DNA of 15,972 nucleotides. Source: Zhenhengia stercoravium. GTDB taxonomy: Bacteria > Bacillota > Clostridia > Lachnospirales > Cellulosilyticaceae. The position numbers and the translations under genes are program-made. The stretch covers positions 1 to 15,972 of the forward strand of contig JAHLFD010000024.1 in the NCBI GenBank assembly GCA_018883975.1. The letters run 5' to 3'. Shown one piece after another: positions 1 through 7,344 of this stretch (positions are counted from its first letter, which is position 1; each line of letters opens with the position of its first letter). Below the pieces are notes generated by a model, which made no database searches, had not been told where the DNA came from, and saw only the letters and a program-made list of their open reading frames with translations.

Positions 1-365
1 TAAAAATAAAAGCAGCAGGCTACTTGAAATAAGCAGTCTGCTTCTTTTATTTTATTCTTCTTATATATTTTCTCATAATCTACCTGTGCTACTGGAATCG
101 TATGAAATCCTTTTTCTAAATTCTCTTCTGCATTAATATGTTCATTGTAGTCATTAATCCAATCGCTAAATAGCTTCATAGCTTGCGTAGGTACTCCCCC
201 CTCAAGCAGATACTCTTCTATTTCTTGTTTTGTTCCCTCATCCACTAGATTGGAATAAGTAAGTGTTTCTTCATTTTTTATTTCAGGCTTACTGCTACAT
301 CCTGCCATTGCCATTGCACCACCAAGAAGCATAACTGCTCCTATTAATATTTTCTTATATTTCAT
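1..365 (-). CDS. DUF4300-like lipoprotein, 5' part only, probably truncated
   Basis: This reading frame is open from the ATG at 365 to the window edge (121 codons). The start follows a good ribosome binding site (GGAGG, 7 bases upstream). The N-terminus is a lipoprotein signal peptide: charged MKYKK, a hydrophobic stretch, and a lipobox ending in C23 (MAGC). Residues about 35-102 (TYSNLVDEGTKQEIEE, then a WINDYNE stretch, GFHT and VDYEKI) resemble from memory the N-terminal half of DUF4300 lipoproteins, a family of unknown function usually near 270-310 residues. After VDYEKIYKKN the frame enters a terminator hairpin (8-48) and encodes a low-quality Cys/Phe-rich tail. The final bases leave a codon beginning TA at the edge, so a stop may lie at the very next base. 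I infer that the gene lost its 3' half and now ends in the terminator. Family assignment moderate, truncation inferred. Confidence 0.6.
   Translation of the reverse strand, partial: MKYKKILIGAVMLLGGAMAMAGCSSKPEIKNEETLTYSNLVDEGTKQEIEEYLLEGGVPTQAMKLFSDWINDYNEHINAEENLEKGFHTIPVAQVDYEKIYKKNKIKEADCLFQVACCFYF
8..48. terminator. Bidirectional hairpin terminator inside the lipoprotein frame
   Basis: The outer arms AAAAG (8-12) and CTTTT (44-48) and the inner arms AGCAG/CTGCT pair, with an inner stem closing a five-base loop. On the plus strand it is followed by a TTTTATTTTATT tract, and on the minus strand by TTTTATTTTTA. It could end a plus-strand gene to the left of the window as well as the minus-strand lipoprotein transcript. 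Confidence 0.6.
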
Positions 366-485
366 TCCATATCCTCCAATATTTTTATCATTATTTTATG
401 TATAGTGTGTTATCTCTTTATTAGAGTCTTATCTCCTCCAAAAAGTTTCATATTTATTTATCTTTTATAAGCTAATTTTTCCCAC

Positions 486-517
486 AAAAAAAGAAGACTC
501 TAAAAGTCTTCTTTTTT
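486..517. terminator. Terminator of the pst-phoU operon (bidirectional)
   Basis: A perfect 9-bp stem (491-499 with 505-513, AAGAAGACT/AGTCTTCTT) encloses the loop CTAAA and is flanked by A and T runs on both sides. It lies 2 bases past the phoU stop codon, so it most likely ends the phosphate operon. It also separates that operon from the lipoprotein gene downstream on the same strand. Confidence 0.85.
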
Positions 518-518
518 C

Positions 519-1178
519 TTATTTACTATATTCACCTGTTAAATTATAAATCAGCCACTCTGCAATATTAGTAGTATGGTCAGCAATACGTTCAAGATAT
601 TTAATAATCATAAGGTATGCCGCTCCACTTGGTGCAAAGTCTTGTTTGTGACTCATTTCAAGTACAATTTCTTTAAAGATTTTTGTAAACTCTTCATCGA
701 TTTGGTCATCGTATGCGCAAATCTCACGAATTTGATCTGCATCTTTTTGTACATAGCTATCTAATGTTTTAATGAGCATTTTTCTTACGTTTTGTGCCGT
801 TCTTTCAATATGTCGTTTATACGATACTTCCTTATCCCATGTGCCATCTTCTAACTTTAAGCTATATGTACAAATATCTTCACAGTGGTCTCCGATACGC
901 TCCATATCCGTTACACTTTTTAGGATAGACATAATAAGACGTAAGTCTCTAGCTATAGGTTGCTGATGCGCAATAAGGCTGATACATTTCTTTTCAATCT
1001 CGATTTCCATAGCATCGATTTTATCATCATTATCGATAACCTTTTGAGCAAGCTCTTTGTTCTGAGTTGTAACAGCCTCAATAGCTTCGCCTACAAGCCT
1101 TTCAACTTCACTCCCCATTTTGATAACATCGAGTCTTAATTCTTCTAATTCTTTTTCAAATACTCTTCTTGGTGACAT
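519..1178 (-). CDS. phoU: Phosphate-specific transport regulatory protein PhoU
   Basis: A 219-residue all-helical protein of the usual PhoU length, built from two three-helix repeats. Each repeat carries the family metal-binding signature: ERIGDHCED at residues 93-101 and ERIADHTTN at 196-204. PhoU is a peripheral cytoplasmic protein that links PstSCAB transporter activity to the PhoR/PhoP-type sensor system and damps phosphate uptake and Pho regulon expression. That role is established for the family and inferred here. It is the last gene of the pst operon, 14 bases after pstB. The start at 1178 has purine-rich sequence (GGGGGATTAGGGAG) just upstream. A strong terminator follows at once. No phoP or phoR is within the window. 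Confidence 0.97.
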   Translation of the reverse strand: MSPRRVFEKELEELRLDVIKMGSEVERLVGEAIEAVTTQNKELAQKVIDNDDKIDAMEIEIEKKCISLIAHQQPIARDLRLIMSILKSVTDMERIGDHCEDICTYSLKLEDGTWDKEVSYKRHIERTAQNVRKMLIKTLDSYVQKDADQIREICAYDDQIDEEFTKIFKEIVLEMSHKQDFAPSGAAYLMIIKYLERIADHTTNIAEWLIYNLTGEYSK

Positions 1179-1192
1179 CTCCCTAATCCCCC

Positions 1193-1945
1193 TTAGCCGA
1201 ATCTACCTGTAATGTAGTCTTCTGTACGTTTATCTTCCGGTTGGTCAAATAATTTATCTGTTGACCCTACTTCTACTAATTCTCCTAATAAGAAGAAGGC
1301 TGTACGGTCAGAAATACGTGCTGCCTGCTGCATATTATGGGTAACAATAACGATTGTATATTGCTTTTTAAGTTCATTAATAAGGTCTTCTATTTTAAGT
1401 GTTGAAATAGGGTCAAGTGCAGAAGTTGGTTCATCCATCAGTAAAATTTCTGGATTCATAGCAATACTTCTTGCAATGCAGATACGTTGCTGTTGTCCAC
1501 CTGAAAGACTAATAGCATTCTTTTTGAGCTTATCTTTAACTTCATCCCAAATCGCAGCCTTTTTTAAACTGTCTTCTACAATAGCATCAAGGTCTGCTTT
1601 CTCTTTGATACCTTGCATACGTGGTCCGTAAGCAATATTATCATAAATACTCATTGGGAAAGGATTTGGTTTTTGGAATACCATCCCTACTCCTTTTCTA
1701 AGCTCAATAGGATCCATGCTAAAAATATCTTGCTCATTATAAGTAATGCTGCCTTCTACTTTTGTGCCTTCCACTAAGTCACTCATACGGTTTAAAATAC
1801 GTAAAAAAGTAGATTTTCCACATCCTGATGGTCCAATAAATGCTAAAACTTCATTTTTAACTACATCTATATTTATGTTTTTTAAAGCTTTAAAATCACC
1901 ATAGTAAAATGATAAGTCACGTGCTTTAATGATTTTATTTGCCAT
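1193..1945 (-). CDS. pstB: Phosphate ABC transporter ATP-binding protein PstB
   Basis: A complete 250-residue ABC ATPase with all nucleotide-binding motifs: Walker A GPSGCGKST at 38-46, Q-loop glutamine 91, signature LSGGQQQR at 147-154, Walker B ILLMDEPTSALD at 167-178 (D171, catalytic E172) and the switch histidine H203. The stretch MVFQKPNPFPMSIYDNIAYG (about 88-107) is characteristic of PstB rather than of other importer ATPases. It acts at the inner face of the membrane, hydrolysing ATP to drive phosphate import through PstC/PstA. Its start overlaps the end of pstA by 11 bases, indicating translational coupling. phoU follows 14 bases downstream. Confidence 0.98.
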   Translation of the reverse strand: MANKIIKARDLSFYYGDFKALKNINIDVVKNEVLAFIGPSGCGKSTFLRILNRMSDLVEGTKVEGSITYNEQDIFSMDPIELRKGVGMVFQKPNPFPMSIYDNIAYGPRMQGIKEKADLDAIVEDSLKKAAIWDEVKDKLKKNAISLSGGQQQRICIARSIAMNPEILLMDEPTSALDPISTLKIEDLINELKKQYTIVIVTHNMQQAARISDRTAFFLLGELVEVGSTDKLFDQPEDKRTEDYITGRFG

Positions 1946-2717
1946 TTTTCATCTTCCTTCCGATCACATAAGTTAATAGGTTAAGTCCAAGTACTACCAT
2001 TAATAAAACGATGGCTGTACCATAAGCCTGCTCTAATGAAATACCTTCTTTAGCTAACATATAAAGGTGAACTGATAAAGTTCTACCTGATTCCATTACA
2101 TTTCCTGGTACTCTAAATACCATACCTGCTGTTAAGTAAATTGCAGCTGTTTCACCAATAATACGTCCTGTACTAAATACAATCCCTGTTAAAATACCAG
2201 GTACTGCACTTGGTAAGACAACTTTCATAATAGTTGAAAATTTAGAAGCACCTAATGCAAGAGACCCTTCTCTATAACTAAGTGGCACTGTCTTTAAAGC
2301 TTCCTCTGTTGTTTTCACAACTGTTGGAATTATCATAAGAGCTACTGTAAGTCCACCTGCTAAGATGGAATAACCAAGTTTAAGTTGTGTAACGAAGAAC
2401 ATCATACCGAATAGCCCGAATAGAATTGAAGGGACCGCCGCTAAACATTCTGTTGAAAATCTAATGCCTTTTACAAACTTAGATGGTTTGGCATATTCAT
2501 TAAGGTAAATAGCTGTTCCCATCCCGATTGGTACAGCTATAACTAAACCAATTGCAACCATATATATTGTTGTAATGATAGCTGGCATAAGGCCTATTAA
2601 ATCTATATGTCCAATACCTTTAATAAAGATATAAGACAAAATCCAAATCAGCATACCAAAAGTTGAAAAGGCGATAACTCCTAAGAGACTATAAAGTATT
2701 TTTTCCTTTGCTTTCAC
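1935..2717 (-). CDS. pstA: Phosphate ABC transporter permease PstA
   Basis: A 260-residue multi-spanning membrane protein with the binding-protein-dependent transport fold. The cytoplasmic EAA-type loop (about 138-172, EEALKTVPLSYREGSLALGAS and onward) contacts PstB. It forms the phosphate channel with PstC. The start is a GTG at 2717, supported by AGGAG 8 bases upstream. The gene begins inside the last 29 bases of pstC and ends 11 bases inside pstB, so translation of the three is probably coupled. It is somewhat short for the family (usually about 280-300 residues): the outside loop between membrane segments 1 and 2 (about residues 33-45) seems reduced. All later segments are present, so I regard it as functional. 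Confidence 0.96.
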   Translation of the reverse strand: MKAKEKILYSLLGVIAFSTFGMLIWILSYIFIKGIGHIDLIGLMPAIITTIYMVAIGLVIAVPIGMGTAIYLNEYAKPSKFVKGIRFSTECLAAVPSILFGLFGMMFFVTQLKLGYSILAGGLTVALMIIPTVVKTTEEALKTVPLSYREGSLALGASKFSTIMKVVLPSAVPGILTGIVFSTGRIIGETAAIYLTAGMVFRVPGNVMESGRTLSVHLYMLAKEGISLEQAYGTAIVLLMVVLGLNLLTYVIGRKMKNGK

Positions 2718-3570
2718 GGCGTTCTCTCCTTTCTGTACGAGTATTAAGCATGTGCATTGCTAAGTTAATAGCAATAATGAGAACAAATAGAACCATACCT
2801 GTTGCAAAAAGTGCCTGTTGATGTACACCTGATGCATAGCCCATTTCTATAGCAATATTAGCTGTAAGCGTTCTAACTGGGTCAGTAATACTTTGTGGGA
2901 GTAACGCTGTATTACCTGCTACTAAAATAACCGCCATTGTTTCACCAAGAGCACGCCCAATGGCTAAAATAATTCCAGCAAGTGTTCCTGAACTTGCTGC
3001 TTTAAGCTGTACTTTGAAAATATATTGAAGTCTACTTGATCCCAATGCAAGGGCACCTTCTTTATATTCATTTGGTACAGCTCTTAAACTTACCTCTGTC
3101 ATACGAATAACTGTTGGTAGTACCATAAGGGCTAAAATAAAGATTACAGCAAGCAAGCTACTTCCTGCACCTTTACCACCCCAAAGATCATTGATAAGTG
3201 GTACGACTACCATAAGGCCCCAGAAACCATAAATAACTGAGGGAATACCAGCAAGTAAATCTACCGCTGCTGATAATAATGTCGCAAGTTTAGCTGGTAG
3301 GAGCTCCACTAGAACGATGGCTGTGCTCACACCTACAATGATTGCAATAACCATAGCGCCTATTGTACCGTATAAACTTGCTACAAGCATTGGGAATATC
3401 CCAAAAATCTCGCCTGAAGGTATCCAGTTCTTACCTGTTAAAAATGCCCATAAGCTTGTATGTTTAAAAAAAGGGAGCCCGTTAGCTATAATATAGACTC
3501 CCATAAATGCAACCACTGTCATAGTCAGTGCTGCAAAACACCAGAATACTTTCTTCATTACTTTATCCAT
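2689..3570 (-). CDS. pstC: Phosphate ABC transporter permease PstC
   Basis: A 293-residue permease of ordinary PstC length. It has an N-terminal membrane anchor (about 8-30), an outside loop with WAFLTGKNWIPSGEIFGIFP (41-60), which is typical of PstC, and several further membrane segments. The EAA loop is at about 160-196 (LRAVPNEYKEGALALGSSR). It pairs with PstA to form the transmembrane channel. The ATG at 3570 follows AAGGTGA 8 bases upstream. The highly charged C-terminus (RTERRERRESKGK) lies in the cytoplasm, and its codons overlap the pstA start region. It sits 49 bases downstream of pstS with no terminator between. Confidence 0.97.
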   Translation of the reverse strand: MDKVMKKVFWCFAALTMTVVAFMGVYIIANGLPFFKHTSLWAFLTGKNWIPSGEIFGIFPMLVASLYGTIGAMVIAIIVGVSTAIVLVELLPAKLATLLSAAVDLLAGIPSVIYGFWGLMVVVPLINDLWGGKGAGSSLLAVIFILALMVLPTVIRMTEVSLRAVPNEYKEGALALGSSRLQYIFKVQLKAASSGTLAGIILAIGRALGETMAVILVAGNTALLPQSITDPVRTLTANIAIEMGYASGVHQQALFATGMVLFVLIIAINLAMHMLNTRTERRERRESKGKNTL

Positions 3571-3619
3571 ATTCGATCACCTTATCTCTCTCTTTGCAAG
3601 GTCTATTACTACAAAGGTC

Positions 3620-4507
3620 TTATTTTACTGAGATATATTTTTCACTTACGATTTCTTGTCCTTCATCACCTAAAATGAATTCTAAGAAGTCTTTTGTTGT
3701 TTGTGTACCATCTTTATGTGTAATAACAAGAAGTGGTCTAGAAACACTGTATTCACCATTTTTAACTGTTTCAACTGTTGGCATAACATCATTTACACTG
3801 ATTGCTTTAACTGTATCATCAATAAAACCTAATGATACAAAACCAATTGAACCTTCTTTAGAAGCTACTGTTGCTTTGATTGTACCATTACCTTCTGCTA
3901 CAAGTGCACCTTGAGAGATTGAAGATACTTTTTTACCATCGATTTCTTGTTGAAGACCAAGAATTTCTTCAAATGCACTACGTGTACCTGAACCATCTTC
4001 ACGTGTTACAACGATGATATCTGCATCAGCACCACCAACTTCATTCCAGTTAGTAATTGTACCTTCAAAGATACCTTTAACTTGTTCACTTGTTAAGTTT
4101 TCTACGCCATTTGCTGGGTTAACTACTATGGCAATACCGTCGTATGCGATTGTTGTTACTTCAAGGTCATCACTTTGTTCTGAATCTTTAAGTTCACGAG
4201 AAACCATACCCATATCTGCAGTTCCGTCTGCTACAGCTTTAACACCTGCTGATGAACCTACACCTTGTACTTCAACAACTACATTGGGATCAATTTCTTT
4301 ATATTTATTTGCTAACTCTTCCATTGGCACTGCTACTGTTGTAGAACCAACTGCTACAATTTTGCTGTTTTCTGTTTTTGCTGGAGCTGCTCCGCCTGCT
4401 GCGTCACCCGCATTTGCAACTGCGCCACCTGCACCTGATGCACATCCTGTTAACATTGTCACTGCGAGTACTGTTACACCTAATATTCTAAATAATTTAT
4501 TTTTCAT
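3620..4507 (-). CDS. pstS: Phosphate-binding lipoprotein PstS
   Basis: A 295-residue extracytoplasmic solute-binding lipoprotein. The signal peptide ends in lipobox LTGC with C22 as the lipidated residue. A flexible Gly/Ala-rich linker (23-44) tethers the domain. Phosphate-binding motifs are visible: VGSTTV at 53-58, GVGSSAG at 82-88 and TREDGSGTRSAFEE at 168-181, plus AYDGIAIVVNP at 121-131. It captures phosphate outside the membrane and passes it to PstCA. It is the first gene of the operon, under the Pho box described separately, as in Bacillus-type pst operons. No other genes of this binding-protein type occur in the window. Confidence 0.97.
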   Translation of the reverse strand: MKNKLFRILGVTVLAVTMLTGCASGAGGAVANAGDAAGGAAPAKTENSKIVAVGSTTVAVPMEELANKYKEIDPNVVVEVQGVGSSAGVKAVADGTADMGMVSRELKDSEQSDDLEVTTIAYDGIAIVVNPANGVENLTSEQVKGIFEGTITNWNEVGGADADIIVVTREDGSGTRSAFEEILGLQQEIDGKKVSSISQGALVAEGNGTIKATVASKEGSIGFVSLGFIDDTVKAISVNDVMPTVETVKNGEYSVSRPLLVITHKDGTQTTKDFLEFILGDEGQEIVSEKYISVK

Positions 4508-4543
4508 TTTTTTATTGCCCCCTTATTTAATTTACAAGCATAG

Positions 4544-4595
4544 AATATAACCCTAATGTTCAAAACATATTTGGCCTATGTTAAATCTATGTTAA
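4544..4595 (-). promoter_or_regulatory. Pho box and -10 element of the pst operon
   Basis: Read on the minus strand, hexamers spaced exactly 11 bases apart are TTAACA (4590-4595), TTAACA (4579-4584), CAAATA (4568-4573) and TGAACA (4557-4562). In Bacillus subtilis, PhoP binds TT(A/T/C)ACA direct repeats with 5-base spacers on pst and related promoters. A -10-like TATATT lies at 4544-4549, placing the box at roughly -20 to -60 of the predicted start, where PhoP acts as an activator. No good -35 hexamer is seen, as expected for an activator-dependent promoter. Two of the four repeats are exact and one is 5/6. Confidence 0.8.
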
Positions 4596-4615
4596 ATCTA
4601 ATATTTACACACAAT

Positions 4616-4652
4616 AAAAAAAGGCGCCTTGGGGAGGGCGCCTTTCTTTTTT
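4616..4652. terminator. GC-rich bidirectional terminator upstream of the pst promoter
   Basis: The stem AAAGGCGCC (4620-4628) pairs with GGCGCCTTT (4637-4645) around an 8-base loop. On the minus strand it is followed by a seven-T run. It most likely ends transcripts of the protease gene, about 200 bases after its stop codon, and insulates the pst operon from read-through. It lies just upstream of the Pho box. Confidence 0.85.
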
Positions 4653-4846
4653 CCGTTTATATTTTTATACAAACTGAAAAAGGGATAATAATATGGGGAG
4701 ATTTTAATTTAGAGTGATTATGTAGCGTCGATTGTTAGGGAAGATTTCTGCTACATATCTTCTCTTCACGTACTATTATGCCTTGGATATTTTAACAAAC
4801 TATGACGCACTGTCTAATAAATTAAGAACTTTTTATAAAGAAATCT
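4653..4846. other. Non-coding 3' region after the CPBP protease gene
   Basis: With the pst promoter and terminator this makes a 339-base gene-free gap (4508-4846). I see no convincing reading frame here. The only structures are an 8-bp inverted repeat TATGTAGC/GCTACATA (4719-4726 and 4750-4757, 23-base loop) and an AT-rich dyad at 4834-4851 overlapping the protease stop codon. Neither is followed by a T-run on the minus strand, so transcripts probably continue to the terminator at 4616-4652. Confidence 0.4.
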
Positions 4847-5737
4847 TTATATGTTATGTTTACTTAATTGTCTTACTAACACCAGACTAACAAGGATAAA
4901 AAATAAAGTAGTAAGTAGGCTCCCTTCAAGTCCAAAGGCTCCTCCTGACCAAATTGTATCCGCTTGTATAACTGTCTTAAAGAGACTTACGTCCATCGTA
5001 TTACCGCTTATAGAAATCCCAAATACGTTCCCTTGTAATAAATTCCATGCTGTATGGAACCCAAAGGCTCCCCATAGATTACCATCTTTTAATACTAACA
5101 ACATAAGGGCTAAGCCACATAATAGAATGTTAATTAAACTAATGGCATTAATACCATTATTGCCTAAGTGTAAAAGTGCAAAAACAATAGCTGGTATAAT
5201 AATCCCTTTATAAACGTCATAGCGTGCTGTAATAGCCTGAAACATAAAGCCCCTTAAAAACAGTTCTTCTGCCGTCCCTTGAATAATCCAAGCTACTAAA
5301 ATGATTAAAATAATACCAAATAACTGAACTCCTCTATTAATTTGAACAGCACTAATAGTGAGTTCTCCTTTAAATTGTAAAAAGCTAATAATTGCTACTA
5401 TTCCTAAAAAGGCTATACCTGCTCCTTTAAAATAACTTACTACAGCTTTCTCTTTAAATAAGCCTATACTTCTCCAATTTTTCCCCTGTACCTTGCACAT
5501 GAATAGTAGTACAATGGCTCCTGCTAGTGCAAAAGATACTGCATATTGAAAATACTGCATATATATCCTAAATAAGCTCTCTTCTAGATTATTAAACAAT
5601 AATGAACCTATTAGCTCACTTAGTACATTACCTATAGATAAAGTCAGCGTAAATAAAAAAGGCATCATAATAATAGAAGCTAAGCTGGGCTTATTGCCCT
5701 CATAAGATGCTTGTACCACTCTATTGCTCTCTAACAT
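4847..5737 (-). CDS. CPBP-family intramembrane glutamic endopeptidase
   Basis: A 296-residue polytopic membrane protein with about eight hydrophobic segments. The CPBP (Abi/CAAX) protease motifs are complete: EELFLR at 157-162 (paired glutamates and R162), FALLH at 186-190 (H190), and HTAWN at 228-232 (H228, N232). Eukaryotic relatives (Rce1) cleave prenylated proteins; bacterial members serve in bacteriocin self-immunity, regulated proteolysis or unknown roles. No bacteriocin gene is adjacent, so the substrate cannot be named. The ATG at 5737 has AAGGAGG 7 bases upstream. It lies 32 bases after yajC, but a terminator hairpin fills that gap, so its expression may depend on read-through. Confidence 0.88.
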   Translation of the reverse strand: MLESNRVVQASYEGNKPSLASIIMMPFLFTLTLSIGNVLSELIGSLLFNNLEESLFRIYMQYFQYAVSFALAGAIVLLFMCKVQGKNWRSIGLFKEKAVVSYFKGAGIAFLGIVAIISFLQFKGELTISAVQINRGVQLFGIILIILVAWIIQGTAEELFLRGFMFQAITARYDVYKGIIIPAIVFALLHLGNNGINAISLINILLCGLALMLLVLKDGNLWGAFGFHTAWNLLQGNVFGISISGNTMDVSLFKTVIQADTIWSGGAFGLEGSLLTTLFFILVSLVLVRQLSKHNI

Positions 5738-5751
5738 CTATATCCTCCTTA

Positions 5752-5787
5752 AGAAAAAGACGAGGATGATTATTCCTCATCCTCGTC
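5752..5787 (-). terminator. Terminator overlapping the end of yajC
   Basis: On the minus strand an 11-bp perfect stem (GACGAGGATGA 5787-5777 with TCATCCTCGTC 5769-5759) encloses the 7-base loop GGAATAA and is followed by TTTTTCTT. The 5' arm is the codons of the acidic YajC C-terminus and the loop contains its stop codon. The T-run lies directly before the ribosome binding site of the protease gene. Confidence 0.8.
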
Positions 5788-6159
5788 TTCGTATTCACCG
5801 TCTTCATATTCGTCATCTTCGTATTCATCTTCATCATCTACTGGTTCAGATGCTTTTGCGATAGTAAGGTTTGGCGCTGCTACTGCTGCTACCGCTACTT
5901 GTTTAACTGGGATACGAACACTTTTGTTAAGACCAAGTTCAATGATAAATAAGTCATTGATAATGTCTACAACTTTACCATAGATTCCTGTGTTTAATAA
6001 AACTTCATCGCCTACTTTAATAGAGCTTTGCATATCTGCAACTTGTTTGTCTCTTTTCTTTTGTGGACGAATGATTAAGAAGTACATAATTACGAAGAAA
6101 AATCCAAGATAAAGTACTGTTGACATAAGCATTCCGCCTGTTGAAGCTGTTGGTGCCAT
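5770..6159 (-). CDS. yajC: Preprotein translocase accessory subunit YajC
   Basis: A 129-residue protein with the YajC layout: a short outside N-terminus, one membrane segment (about 13-30) ending in RPQKKRDKQ, and a small cytoplasmic domain with the conserved VGDEVLLNTGIYGKVVDI (49-66). YajC associates with SecDF-YidC and the SecYEG translocon. I chose the ATG at 6159 because GGAGGAG lies 6 bases upstream. An ATG at 6174 overlapping the tgt stop codon has no ribosome binding site. The C-terminus (105-129) is an unusual, almost wholly acidic tail with repeats of the EYEDDEYED type. The tail appears to be extra to the usual length of about 85-110 residues. secD and secF do not follow, unlike the common tgt-yajC-secDF order. 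Confidence 0.93.
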   Translation of the reverse strand: MAPTASTGGMLMSTVLYLGFFFVIMYFLIIRPQKKRDKQVADMQSSIKVGDEVLLNTGIYGKVVDIINDLFIIELGLNKSVRIPVKQVAVAAVAAPNLTIAKASEPVDDEDEYEDDEYEDGEYEDEDEE

Positions 6160-6173
6160 AATAGTCTCCTCCA

Positions 6174-7307
6174 TTATTTATTATTTTGTTTATATCCTTC
6201 TAGACGCATTTTCTTGTATTTAGCAAATTCACCTTTGTCTAATGCATCTCGAATTTCAGTCATTAAGTTGTTGAAATAGTAAAGGTTGTGAATAACACAA
6301 AGTCTCATACCAAGCATCTCTTTTGCTTTAAGAAGATGTCTGATATATGCTCTACTATATTTCTGACAGGTTGGACATCCACACTCTTCACTAATTGGAC
6401 TCATATCTTTTTCATATTTTTGATTGAAAAGATTCATCTTACCGTGGTTTGTATAAACATGTCCATGACGTCCGTTACGTGCTGGAAGCACGCAGTCAAA
6501 GAAATCAATCCCGCGATCAACAGCTTCTAAAATATTTTCTGGTGTACCAACACCCATTAAATAAGTTGGTTTATTTTGTGGTAAGTATGGTACAACTGCC
6601 TCTAATACATTGTACATATCTTCATGGCTCTCACCTACTGCAAGTCCACCTACGGCATAACCTGGAAGGTCAAACTCACGAATAACTTTAGCATGTTCAA
6701 TACGTATATCTGGTAAAATACCACCTTGGTTAATACCAAAGAGCATTTGTTGTTTATTAATTGTATCCTCTAGGCTGTTTAAACGATTCATTTCTGCCAT
6801 GCAGCGTTTAAGCCATCTTGTAGTACGTTCTACGGAAGGAATAATATATTCCCTATCAGCAAGTGCTGGTGGACATTCATCAAAGGCCATAGCAATTGTT
6901 GAAGCAATGTTTGACTGAATTTGCATACTCTCTTCTGGTCCCATAAAAATTTTGCGTCCATCAATATGAGATGAGAAGTACACGCCCTCTTCTTTAATCT
7001 TACGCATAGCAGCTAAAGAAAATACTTGGAATCCACCTGAATCTGTAAGAATCGGCTTGTCCCAAACCATGAATTTATGAAGACCACCAAGCTCTTTAAT
7101 CACCTTGTCACCAGGTCTTAAATGCAAGTGGTACGTATTGGATAAAGCTACTTGTGTATTAATATTATGAAGGTCATCCGCGCTTAATGCCCCTTTAATG
7201 GCAGCTACTGTTGCTACGTTCATGAATACAGGTGTTTCAATTGTTCCATGCACAGTATGGAATCTACCACGTTTCGCGCGTCCTTCTACTTTTAATAATT
7301 CGTACAT
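6174..7307 (-). CDS. tgt: tRNA-guanine(34) transglycosylase
   Basis: A full-length 377-residue bacterial Tgt, which exchanges guanine-34 for preQ1 in the anticodon of tRNAs for Asn, Asp, His and Tyr during queuosine formation. The catalytic residues are visible: D89 before SGGFQVFSL (general base), and the nucleophile D271 in DCVLPARNGRHG (271-282). The substrate loop GGLAVGE is at 220-226. The zinc site is complete: C309, C311, C314 and H340. The ATG at 7307 has AGGAGA about 10 bases upstream. Its stop codon overlaps an ATG in front of yajC, with which it is surely co-transcribed. The other queuosine gene usually nearby (queA) is not in the window. Confidence 0.98.
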   Translation of the reverse strand: MYELLKVEGRAKRGRFHTVHGTIETPVFMNVATVAAIKGALSADDLHNINTQVALSNTYHLHLRPGDKVIKELGGLHKFMVWDKPILTDSGGFQVFSLAAMRKIKEEGVYFSSHIDGRKIFMGPEESMQIQSNIASTIAMAFDECPPALADREYIIPSVERTTRWLKRCMAEMNRLNSLEDTINKQQMLFGINQGGILPDIRIEHAKVIREFDLPGYAVGGLAVGESHEDMYNVLEAVVPYLPQNKPTYLMGVGTPENILEAVDRGIDFFDCVLPARNGRHGHVYTNHGKMNLFNQKYEKDMSPISEECGCPTCQKYSRAYIRHLLKAKEMLGMRLCVIHNLYYFNNLMTEIRDALDKGEFAKYKKMRLEGYKQNNK

Positions 7308-7344
7308 TTTAATTAGGTCTCCTATCTGTCATATACTATCATAC

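Noticed and set aside
366..397. Nine-codon frame (MIKILEDME) ending in TGA that overlaps the ATG of the lipoprotein gene.
   Set aside because: It has no ribosome binding site of its own and the lipoprotein start has a good one; the overlap looks accidental.
3460..4550. Plus-strand open frames opposite pstC and pstS, up to 178 codons.
   Set aside because: They are antisense shadows of strongly identified genes, with Ser/Thr/Pro-rich or low-complexity translations and no ribosome binding sites.
4719..4757. Inverted repeat TATGTAGC/GCTACATA in the gap before the pst promoter, considered as an insertion-element end or small RNA.
   Set aside because: Its 23-base loop, lack of a T-run, lack of target duplication and absence of any transposase sequence make it uninformative.
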